The notes beneath the pieces were generated by a model. It searched no databases, was not told where the DNA came from, and saw only the letters and a list, made by a program, of their open reading frames with translations. A stretch of DNA of 64,000 nucleotides from an uncultured bacterium (GTDB taxonomy: Bacteria; Planctomycetota; UBA1135; GCA-002686595): assembly GCA_937896235.1 (NCBI GenBank), contig CALBMX010000033.1:1-64000 (forward strand), written 5' to 3'. This document shows positions 44,517 to 52,347 of the stretch, one piece after another. A program made the translations under genes and the position numbers. Numbering within the stretch: the first letter of the stretch is position 1; each line of letters opens with the position of its first letter.

Positions 44517-47237
44517 CTAGCCTTTGCGTCCGAGTTTTGGAGCGACAGCAAACGCGACGAGATAGACGCACGCTCCGAACCAAACCACCATGTTGAAACC
44601 AACGGCAATCGACAGCACCACACAGAGAACACTGCCCAGTACCGAGGTATATCCGTTGATTCCCCAAGCCCATGCCACCATGGAGCTCGACGCATTGGAT
44701 AGCGCCCTGACACCCAACGGGAACGGCATGCCAAGTACCAGTCCGAGTGGTGCGAGCAAGGCCACGGCAACCCCGATACGCCCCGCCGTCTCTAACCCAA
44801 GGGTGGCATTAAAGATCGGGTCGAGCAGGAAGGGATACACAATCGCAATCCCGATCACCACCGTAAGAGCGCGCCGTGCGTCACCGACCTTATTGGAAAG
44901 CGCACTCCCAATACCAGAGAAGATCAGCACACTAAACAGCACCACCGCCAGTGAATACAGCGGGTTGCCTAGATAGAGGATGAACTTCTGAGAGAGGACA
45001 ACCTCCACCAAGATGAATCCCAGGCCCAGGGAGCCGAAGTAGAAGAGGACGGCGCCAAGAGGTTCCGGTGCCTTTCCTTCCTCGCGCTCCCGGGCGCGCA
45101 AACTGAGGAGAGGAACAATCACGAAGAACAAGGCGACGACACTCAACAGAGCCATCAGAATCATCAAGATTCCGTGTGCAGTGATGCCACCGAGAGCGTT
45201 AAAGAATGCCTCACGCTTGAAGAGATCGCGAAAACGGGAAGTCTCAAAAAAGAACGGGCGGTTGTCTTCGGGAGAAGTTACGTCGTAGGGATAAGCGCTG
45301 AAAAAGTCGTCCTTAGTATTGGCCTGAGCCGACTTTGCAAAAGAGACAAACTGGTTTTCAACAACCGTGGCGGTGTAGGGGTTGTAGTACTCATAGGGAA
45401 GCTGACGATCCACACCGTCTACGGTGAGCATTGCGCCCGGCTCCAGCGTAGGGTGATACAGAGGCTTGAAGTTTTTCTCAAGCGTCGTGCGATCCAGCAT
45501 CGCAATCTGCTCTCCGGTGAAGGCCGTCTTCCCAAACAGAACCACACTAAAAGCCTGGCTCTCCACGAGGTACAAGTGAGCGCCCGGGTCGGAGACTCCC
45601 GCTCGCTCCAGGGCCTCCCAAGCCAAAACGAAAAGACGTAGTGTGTTGCGGGGGAACCCATTCGTATCGGGCAGGAACCATCGGGTCAGCGTGACGATCC
45701 CATCGGGTTTTGTGCGCGCGAGATAGGTGTCGAAAGCCTCAGCTGTATACAGGTTGTTTTCGGACAGACTGAAGGCGCCCGCCTGCGTCGTGCTCGCTGT
45801 ATCAACACCGGAGAGCTGAACGATGTCGTAGAGGTGTTCGTCTCTTTCGAGGTAGTGACGTCCCTCTGCGACGTGCAAGGTCACTTCCGGATTTTTCTCC
45901 GGGTCGTAAAGGTGGCCTTGAAATTCGGGGTAGATGTCGCGCGCGGCTTTGGCTACACCCGGGTTCAATTCGACGCCGGTAATCTTCGATGCGCCAAACC
46001 GTTTGGCTGTGAGCAGGTCCATGCCCCCACCAGCACCGATGCAAAGGATGTCGGCAGCGGGCTTGACCCGGTGAACTAGGCCAGCAGGCAGGTACTCCAG
46101 CACGGCCGGTGGTTCGCCGGGCTCGCCCCTCTCGCCACCCTTCCACTCGAGGATGTTTGTCATTGCCCACGAGTCGATGGTGATCCCGACCTGCCTAGGC
46201 TGAGGACCTCGGTACTGATCCGACAAGCCCCAGAGGCCCCAGGCCTCACCAGCAACCCATGGGAATGCGTCGACACGAGAGAGGGAGGTCCACTCGGTGA
46301 AGTTCACGAGCGGGTAGGGGGAGATCTCAAATCCGCCGTCTGTGGTTCGCTCCACCTCGCCCACTCGCACGACTCGCTTCTCTCCATAGATACCAGTCAG
46401 CTCGCCTTCGTCTGCGCTGAGCATGGTGGGCTCGCCTTGGAAGACGATGTCCTCGCCGCTCTTCATATGCAGCAGGCGAGCGTTATGAGTGCGCTCCCAG
46501 TTTTCTACGTGCCAAAGCGGCTTACTTTTTGGGGCGCGCAGATGAAGGCTCCCCTCGAGACCGTCCCACTGGAACAAGGCCACTAAGATTAGGACGACGG
46601 CTCCCGGCATCACCGCGGCTCTCGGGCCGCCCTTGCCAGGACGCTTGTCCGCCATAGCGAACAGTACGCCTCCCAGCGCTGCGAGGAGCGCGGAGAAGAG
46701 GACCGCCGCTGGAGCACTCCAGTGCAGGGAGTCAAAAAGGAACACCGCAAGAGCGCAGCCGATTCCCGACCCGACTAGATTGGCCGAGTACACAATCGAA
46801 GCGTGCTCGCGGTGCTGAATGAGGGTCGCACTAATCACCGCGCCGAGAAAGAAAAACGGCAAGAGCAAAATCAAGATTTGCCCAAGTAGGCCCGCCTCGT
46901 TCTGATCGGCGATCACGCTGAAGGCATCGACGTTACTGTGGATCACAAACCACAAGGCGAGGACGCAACCGACCGCAGCCCAGACAGAGGCCTTCGCGAG
47001 AAAGGCTCCCCCTCGATCTAAAGACTTCGGATTCATCGCCAGCCAAACGCCACTGGTGGCAAAGCCGAGCAGCGCAATGGAGATCACCAGGAATCCAAAG
47101 TGATACCAAAGGACAATGGAGAAGATCTTGGTCAGGGAGATCTCAAGCAAGAGAAGTCCACAGGAGATCAAAAAGAGGGCGATCAGAGTCGGAACTAGGG
47201 AAGCCCGATCGGAGTTGTTACTCGCGTTCTGAGTCAT
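44517..47237 (-). CDS. Multi-pass membrane protein with spermidine-synthase-like methyltransferase-fold domain
   Basis: A 906-residue protein. Roughly eight to nine membrane segments (about 20-250) precede a large soluble domain (about 250-640) with a SAM/aminopropyltransferase fold: DILCIGAGGGMDLLTAKRFG, TGVELNPGVAKAARDIYP, and YDIVQLSGVDTASTTQAGAF, close to spermidine-synthase-like proteins. Another set of about six membrane segments (about 650-900) ends the chain. These proteins are widespread and their substrate is unknown; true polyamine synthesis is unlikely in the absence of the conserved DxTDP-type acid loop. ATG at 47237. It is 77 bases upstream of the binding-protein start on the same strand. 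Confidence 0.82.
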   Translation of the reverse strand: MTQNASNNSDRASLVPTLIALFLISCGLLLLEISLTKIFSIVLWYHFGFLVISIALLGFATSGVWLAMNPKSLDRGGAFLAKASVWAAVGCVLALWFVIHSNVDAFSVIADQNEAGLLGQILILLLPFFFLGAVISATLIQHREHASIVYSANLVGSGIGCALAVFLFDSLHWSAPAAVLFSALLAALGGVLFAMADKRPGKGGPRAAVMPGAVVLILVALFQWDGLEGSLHLRAPKSKPLWHVENWERTHNARLLHMKSGEDIVFQGEPTMLSADEGELTGIYGEKRVVRVGEVERTTDGGFEISPYPLVNFTEWTSLSRVDAFPWVAGEAWGLWGLSDQYRGPQPRQVGITIDSWAMTNILEWKGGERGEPGEPPAVLEYLPAGLVHRVKPAADILCIGAGGGMDLLTAKRFGASKITGVELNPGVAKAARDIYPEFQGHLYDPEKNPEVTLHVAEGRHYLERDEHLYDIVQLSGVDTASTTQAGAFSLSENNLYTAEAFDTYLARTKPDGIVTLTRWFLPDTNGFPRNTLRLFVLAWEALERAGVSDPGAHLYLVESQAFSVVLFGKTAFTGEQIAMLDRTTLEKNFKPLYHPTLEPGAMLTVDGVDRQLPYEYYNPYTATVVENQFVSFAKSAQANTKDDFFSAYPYDVTSPEDNRPFFFETSRFRDLFKREAFFNALGGITAHGILMILMALLSVVALFFVIVPLLSLRAREREEGKAPEPLGAVLFYFGSLGLGFILVEVVLSQKFILYLGNPLYSLAVVLFSVLIFSGIGSALSNKVGDARRALTVVIGIAIVYPFLLDPIFNATLGLETAGRIGVAVALLAPLGLVLGMPFPLGVRALSNASSSMVAWAWGINGYTSVLGSVLCVVLSIAVGFNMVVWFGACVYLVAFAVAPKLGRKG

Positions 47238-47374
47238 AGTGTTGGAGGAGGGACGGACACGGAAGAGAATCGTGCCTCGCAAGTGTAAGAAGCGGCAGGC
47301 GGCGCGGACTATCTATATCGGGTCTGCATGTGGTTAGAAGTACTCCTGAGTGCGGTTTCGCGAGAAAAACGGGC

Positions 47375-47764
47375 CTATTCCGCCAACTCTTTTTGCAGCT
47401 TCTTGGTCATCTTGGCAACCACGAGTTTGTACGACGAGCCGATCCACGCAAACAGCTCCTCCTTGGGCACCTCCCCATCACAGACGACGGTATTCCACTG
47501 CTGCTTATTCAGGTGATAGCCAGCCGTCACCGAGGCGTATCGCTCGCGTAGGTCGATTGCGAGGTCGGGATCGCACTTCAAGGACAACCTGTAGGGGTGT
47601 TCTTTCCAGGCCAGTAATGCGTACATCTTTCCCGCAACTTTATAGACAAGAACGTCGGGACCAAAGGGCTGCTCCTCGGTGACGGCCCTCCTCCGCAAGA
47701 GCTCGCCTCGCAATAGCCCCAGCTTCACAGCGAGACCAGCACGGCAACTCGCCGGCATATCCAC
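47375..47764 (-). CDS. MmcQ/YjbR-family protein
   Basis: A 129-residue single-domain protein of the YjbR/CyaY-like fold, recognised by AVTEEQPFGPDVLVYKVAGKMYALL, RLSLKCDPDLAIDLRERY, GYHLNKQQWNTVV and the C-terminal SYKLVVAKMTKKLQKEL. These small DNA-binding-like proteins have no defined reaction. The ATG at 47764 or 47758 could start it. It is divergent to the HDAC gene. Confidence 0.85.
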   Translation of the reverse strand: MDMPASCRAGLAVKLGLLRGELLRRRAVTEEQPFGPDVLVYKVAGKMYALLAWKEHPYRLSLKCDPDLAIDLRERYASVTAGYHLNKQQWNTVVCDGEVPKEELFAWIGSSYKLVVAKMTKKLQKELAE

Positions 47765-47879
47765 AGCGCAGAGCCCAACCTAAGGTCACGCGGAACATTC
47801 ACTCGGTATCTACTGGCACCCGCTATACTTCCAATGTTCATAGGCGAATCCTAACACTGGAACCGCTAGGGTACCGCCC

Positions 47880-48881
47880 ATGAATACGGCACTCGTTTAC
47901 AGCCCCGAGCTCGACTTCTCGCTTCCCGACTTCGCAACCCTAGGGGCAGGCTCCGAAGGAGCGGGAACAAGTAACGTGCACGCCTTTGATGGTTCCCGGG
48001 CGAGCCGCGCCTTTAGCGTGTTCCAAGAGACCTGCAAAGGCGCGCGATTCCAAAGGCTCTACCCGCTAATGGCTACGCGCGACGAACTTCGACTTGCCCT
48101 CTCCGAGGACTACATTGCCTCCCTAGAGGACCCTACCCGCAGCGGTTCGATCCTCGCGCAGATCATCGACGTCCCCGCTGCGGCAACCGCCCCGCCGGGA
48201 TTTATGGATAGGATACTCCTCGCACCCATGCGATTGGCGACGGGTGGAACTCTTGTTGCCACCCGCTGGGTCTTGGCCGAGGCGCGCACGAGCCCCGCCC
48301 CCATTGCCATCAATCTAGGCGGCGGATATCACCACGGGCACCGTGACCACGGGGAAGGCTTCTGCGTGTACAACGACATCGCGATTGGGGCAAAGACTGC
48401 AGAGGTCGAGTTCGGGAGAGAGCGCATCCTCTGTGTGGACCTCGATGCCCACCAAGGCAATGGAACCGCGACTCACTTTGCAAACAATCCCAAGCGCGGC
48501 CTGCTCGATCTTTTCAATAGGGACATTTGGCCACGTGATAGCGCTGCTCTTGCGGGCACCCGTTGGCCGGTCCCACTTCCCGACGGGATGCATGGACCGG
48601 ACTATCTGCGAATCCTCGCCGACAAACTCGACACCGTTTTTGCCGAATATCAGCCCGACTTCGTGATCTACAACGCGGGAACGGACACCCTAGATGGAGA
48701 TCCTCTCGGGAGGTTTCACCTTTCGCTTCCGGACATCTTGCGCCGAGATGACTTGGTTCTAAACGCCGCCGCGAAATCGAAGGCACCCCTAATCGCAGTT
48801 CCCAGCGGCGGCTACACCGACCACAGCCACCTTGCCCTCGCCGGGCTCTTGGATGTCGCGACAACCCCGCGTACCCTATAG
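47880..48881 (+). CDS. Histone deacetylase-family (arginase fold) hydrolase
   Basis: A 333-residue zinc hydrolase of the HDAC superfamily, most like the class IV/bacterial acetylpolyamine amidohydrolase or histone-deacetylase-like group. Key pieces: LGGGYHHGHRDHGEGFCVYND (paired catalytic histidines; zinc ligands follow), VDLDAHQGNGTA (Asp and His ligands), DFVIYNAGTDTLDGDPLG (Asp ligand), and GGYTDHSHLAL. It would remove acyl groups from lysine, polyamine or similar amide. The ATG at 47880 lies 3 bases ahead of the recJ ATG region, as the stop at 48881 is 3 bases from recJ. Confidence 0.88.
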   Translation: MNTALVYSPELDFSLPDFATLGAGSEGAGTSNVHAFDGSRASRAFSVFQETCKGARFQRLYPLMATRDELRLALSEDYIASLEDPTRSGSILAQIIDVPAAATAPPGFMDRILLAPMRLATGGTLVATRWVLAEARTSPAPIAINLGGGYHHGHRDHGEGFCVYNDIAIGAKTAEVEFGRERILCVDLDAHQGNGTATHFANNPKRGLLDLFNRDIWPRDSAALAGTRWPVPLPDGMHGPDYLRILADKLDTVFAEYQPDFVIYNAGTDTLDGDPLGRFHLSLPDILRRDDLVLNAAAKSKAPLIAVPSGGYTDHSHLALAGLLDVATTPRTL

Positions 48882-48883
48882 CC

Positions 48884-50734
48884 ATGCCCCCCTCCACATC
48901 CTCCCCCAATACGGCCGATTCGGACAGTCTCCTGCAGACTTGGACCCTTCGCCATCCCGATGCAGCCCTTGTGGGACAGTTCGCTAAGAGGCTCGACCTA
49001 GCCTCGCCGGTCGCCTCCCTGCTCGCCAATCGCGGCCACAAAGAGACCGAAGCTACACGGATCCACATCGATGCCAGCCCGATGCGGCTACACGATCCGA
49101 TGTTGATGCCGGATATGCTCCTCGCATGCGAGCGCCTGCTCACCGCGGTCAACGGGGGCGAGACGATCCTAGTCCACGGCGACTACGACGTTGACGGAGT
49201 CACCGGCACGACCATCCTCATGCGCCTGTTCGATTTACTCGGCGCAAAAGCAGAGTGGCATATTCCCAATCGCATGACGGATGGCTACTCCTTTGGCGAT
49301 CACTCGATTGTGAAGGCTCAAAGCTGCGGCGCGACACTTGTGATCAGCGTGGACAACGGCACAGCGGCCTTTGAGACGATTCACAAGCTCAAGCAGCTGG
49401 GGATCGACACGATTGTCACCGACCACCACGAGCCCCCGAAACCGGATCCGGTTTACGGCGCGCTGCCATGCGCCGTCGCAATCGTCAACGCCAAGCTGCC
49501 CACCTCGACGTACCCTTTTCCCGAGCTCTGCGGCGGCGCCGTAGCCTTCAAATTGGCATGGGCATTTGCGAAACACATCGAGGGTTCCGATCGAGTGAGC
49601 TCTCGTTTTAAGGCTTTCCTGGAGGACTGCCTCTCGTACGTCGCCATCGCGACCCTTTGTGATGTTGTCCCCCTTCGCGACGAAAACCGAATCTTTGCTC
49701 GCTCTGGTATAAGTGCGCTGGGACGTTCACAAAACCCAGGTCTAAAGGCGCTGTGTAAAGTTGCGGGTTTGGACGACAAACCCAAGCTGTGCGCCCAAGA
49801 TGTCACGTTTGGCATCGGGCCTCGAATCAACGCCTCTGGCCGTCTGGGTACAGCTAAGAGTGCTGTCGAGCTACTCCTCGCCAAAGATGAAGCCGAAGCT
49901 ACGCGCCTCGCACAAGTTCTCGACGAGATGAATATCGAGCGGCGCGCAATTGAGAAGGTGGTTCTGGAAGAGGCCCGCATCGAGGCGCAGAAATTCACCG
50001 ACAAGGAGCGCTACCCCATTCTCTTGTTAGCCGGCCAAAGTTGGCATCAAGGTGTCGTTGGCATCATCGCCGCGCGTCTAACAGAGGAGTTCGGACGACC
50101 GGCAATCGTGATCGGCCTCGACGGCGAAGAGGGCCGCGGAAGTGCGCGTTCGATCGCTGGATTCAGTGTCCTTGAGGCAATGCACGGTGCCGCCAAGAAC
50201 TTCATTCGCTATGGAGGGCACGCCGCAGCGGCTGGCTGTGAGATCCGTGAAGACGAAGTGGATGCGGCGCGCGAGGCGGTGTGTGACCACACAAAAAGAT
50301 GGCTAAAAGAGAATGGCCTAGATGAGATCACGGCCCCGCCCCTGGTCCTAGATTGCGAGCTGCCTCTCAATGTCCTGTCGGACGGCATCATGCACCAGAT
50401 CGACAAATTAGAGCCCTATGGAGAAGCCAACGTTGAGCCCTTGTTCCTCGCTAGCGATGTGCGACTTGATGGTCCTCCCCGTCGCGTTGGCGCGGATCAA
50501 AGCCACTTGATGGTCAATCTGCGCCAGGGCGCGAAAGTGTATAAAGCTATCGCCTTCAAAATGGGCGCACGAGCGGACGAGCTACTTCCAGGGACCCCCA
50601 TCCACATCGCGTACAAACCCATGTGGAATACTTTCCGCGGCCGTACCAAACTGGAGATCCAGCTGTTGGACTTCCAAGTGGGGAAGCTCTCCATCAACGA
50701 ACAAGAGCACCAACAGTCGACCGAGGCTCCCTAG
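48884..50734 (+). CDS. recJ: Single-stranded-DNA-specific exonuclease RecJ
   Basis: A 616-residue DHH/DHHA1 nuclease for recombination and mismatch repair. The N-terminal DHH domain has HGDYDVDG (98-105), VISVDNGTAAFETIHKL, and VTDHHEP, in the catalytic order of RecJ; the DHHA1 domain follows (about 370-480) with SWHQGVVGIIAARLTEEFGRP and GSARSIAGFSVLEAM; an OB-like domain ends it (about 490-600). The ATG lies 3 bases after the HDAC-family stop, so the two are probably co-transcribed. Confidence 0.96.
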   Translation: MPPSTSSPNTADSDSLLQTWTLRHPDAALVGQFAKRLDLASPVASLLANRGHKETEATRIHIDASPMRLHDPMLMPDMLLACERLLTAVNGGETILVHGDYDVDGVTGTTILMRLFDLLGAKAEWHIPNRMTDGYSFGDHSIVKAQSCGATLVISVDNGTAAFETIHKLKQLGIDTIVTDHHEPPKPDPVYGALPCAVAIVNAKLPTSTYPFPELCGGAVAFKLAWAFAKHIEGSDRVSSRFKAFLEDCLSYVAIATLCDVVPLRDENRIFARSGISALGRSQNPGLKALCKVAGLDDKPKLCAQDVTFGIGPRINASGRLGTAKSAVELLLAKDEAEATRLAQVLDEMNIERRAIEKVVLEEARIEAQKFTDKERYPILLLAGQSWHQGVVGIIAARLTEEFGRPAIVIGLDGEEGRGSARSIAGFSVLEAMHGAAKNFIRYGGHAAAAGCEIREDEVDAAREAVCDHTKRWLKENGLDEITAPPLVLDCELPLNVLSDGIMHQIDKLEPYGEANVEPLFLASDVRLDGPPRRVGADQSHLMVNLRQGAKVYKAIAFKMGARADELLPGTPIHIAYKPMWNTFRGRTKLEIQLLDFQVGKLSINEQEHQQSTEAP

Positions 50735-51134
50735 CCGTCGGGAGACAAAGCCCCCTTTGAGCATGCGAGAAGGTTAGGGCCGAGACCGCGGAAGCGGCCC
50801 TCCTGGCCGCTGAGCACGGCTCGATCCTGACCGACGCTGCAGGGTCGAAGAGGGCGAAGTCGATTAGGCCCTTTAGCAACGGGCTGCTAGACCTTCCCAA
50901 AAGGATGGGCTTCCCCTCCGGAGGCCCGTCCCATCCCCTCCCTTGAAAGACAGCGGCGGAAAGGCTCGCGGGAGCCCCCAGCCTACAGACCTCGGGACCA
51001 GTAAACTCGCTACCTCTAGGAAGCCCAGCGTCCTACTAGTCGAAGCCTAGCCGGCCTTAGTATCGCCGAAAGGCCAAGCGAAGTCTCCGCGTGCACGCCT
51101 CTTCCACGTATCCACGCACGCCCGAAATCCAGCG
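50735..51134. other. Gene-free region between convergent genes, with one terminator-like hairpin
   Basis: No gene is recognised in these 400 bases. At 50903-50931 the minus strand shows an 8-pair stem around a CCTCCGGAGG core followed by TTTTGGG, about 200 bases beyond the DUF368 stop, so that transcript may extend well past its coding end or carry a small RNA. Several short G/C-rich stems occur in 50790-50850. No match to a known RNA family is claimed. Confidence 0.4.
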
Positions 51135-52202
51135 CTAGGATTCTTTAGGTGCGAGCTTTCGCACGAGGGCGAACCCAAACGCAAGGAGTGCCACAACCTT
51201 AAGCACACCAATCGAGTTCGGCGTGTAGCGCAAGGTAACGCTGCCAAGACTTTTGAGGCCACCCCGCACCGTATCGTTGGCAAGCGCGGCGGTCATCTTC
51301 GCTCCATCGACCTCGTCCAGCGAGATGGACCGACGCGCAAAGGCTGGCTCCCACACTTGCTCTTCAACAATCTCGGCTGCAATCTCCTTAGAGAGCGGCT
51401 TGTCGAGCAGTTTGGGGTAACGCGCCTCTTGGAATGGCCATAAGCCAAGGACTGATCCGAGGAGCAAACCGAGAAGTGCGCCGTGGGCGGGTTTGGAATA
51501 GCGCGTGAGGACAACCTTGAGGACGTTCGAGAGAAGGCCTATACCCAGAGCCGCTCCAATCCCGACAGGGACGATAATCATCAAGCTCCCTTGGAGGTCT
51601 TCCTTTAATGCAGAGCTCGACAGGCTGCCGATCACAACGTCATAGACTCCAAAGATAAGGAGCAAGTACGAGCCGGAGACGCCCGGCAGAATCATGCTTG
51701 AGGCGGCGATGATTCCCATCACCAAAAAGGCGAGAAACGAGTGTGGGAGGGCTACGCCTTGGAGGGACCACGCGATCCATGCCATCATGGCAAAGCCAAG
51801 GACAAGCGCGAAGGTTGGCGACGTTTTTGAGCCGCTGTCCCCCTTGGGGAAAGCCAGCTTGAGGAGCTCGGGTGCGCCTCCCAAAGTCATGCCGACAAAC
51901 AAGCTGTACATCGCCCAGCGATAGTGGGTCACCATATGCACGGCGGGACCGGCAAGCCCCACCAGCGCGACGACCAATCCCGCCGCAAGCAGCCCGAGAA
52001 ATACGAACATCTCCCGGGACCAGCGCAAACTGGACAGCTCGGCTACGGCTGAGATAAATCGATCGTAGAGCCCAACGGCTAGGATCATCGTACCTCCGCT
52101 GACACCTGGAACAAGGTTCGCCAAGCCCATAAGGAAGCCCCCAAGGACGACTCTATGGGGAGGTGGCGATAAAGGGGGCCTGGAGTTGGAGGGGTCAATC
52201 AC
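51135..52202 (-). CDS. DUF368 (PopT-type polyprenyl-phosphate transporter family) protein
   Basis: A 355-residue membrane protein with about ten helices. The family core is visible as GFLMGLANLVPGVSGGTMILAVGLYD (in short parts: NLVPGVSGGT) and the second half repeats it as ASSMILPGVSGSYLLLIFGVYD (ILPGVSGS). DUF368 members have been reported to return undecaprenyl phosphate across the membrane for cell-wall synthesis. The two LVPGVSG-like motifs lie in the inverted repeats of the fold. Starts with GTG at 52202 after a pyrimidine-rich leader. Divergent to polA. Confidence 0.9.
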   Translation of the reverse strand: MIDPSNSRPPLSPPPHRVVLGGFLMGLANLVPGVSGGTMILAVGLYDRFISAVAELSSLRWSREMFVFLGLLAAGLVVALVGLAGPAVHMVTHYRWAMYSLFVGMTLGGAPELLKLAFPKGDSGSKTSPTFALVLGFAMMAWIAWSLQGVALPHSFLAFLVMGIIAASSMILPGVSGSYLLLIFGVYDVVIGSLSSSALKEDLQGSLMIIVPVGIGAALGIGLLSNVLKVVLTRYSKPAHGALLGLLLGSVLGLWPFQEARYPKLLDKPLSKEIAAEIVEEQVWEPAFARRSISLDEVDGAKMTAALANDTVRGGLKSLGSVTLRYTPNSIGVLKVVALLAFGFALVRKLAPKES

Positions 52203-52347
52203 GGAGAGATGGGGCTAGGGCAGAACTGGTGAAGACGGCAAATCTACCCCGTTTGGCTCGCAACTGCGAGGTCGCTCGTGAATGCCTTCCATAAAAGCTA
52301 TCTCCTGCGACTTGCCCCGGGCCCCTGTGTGCTTCATCCTTGTGGCC

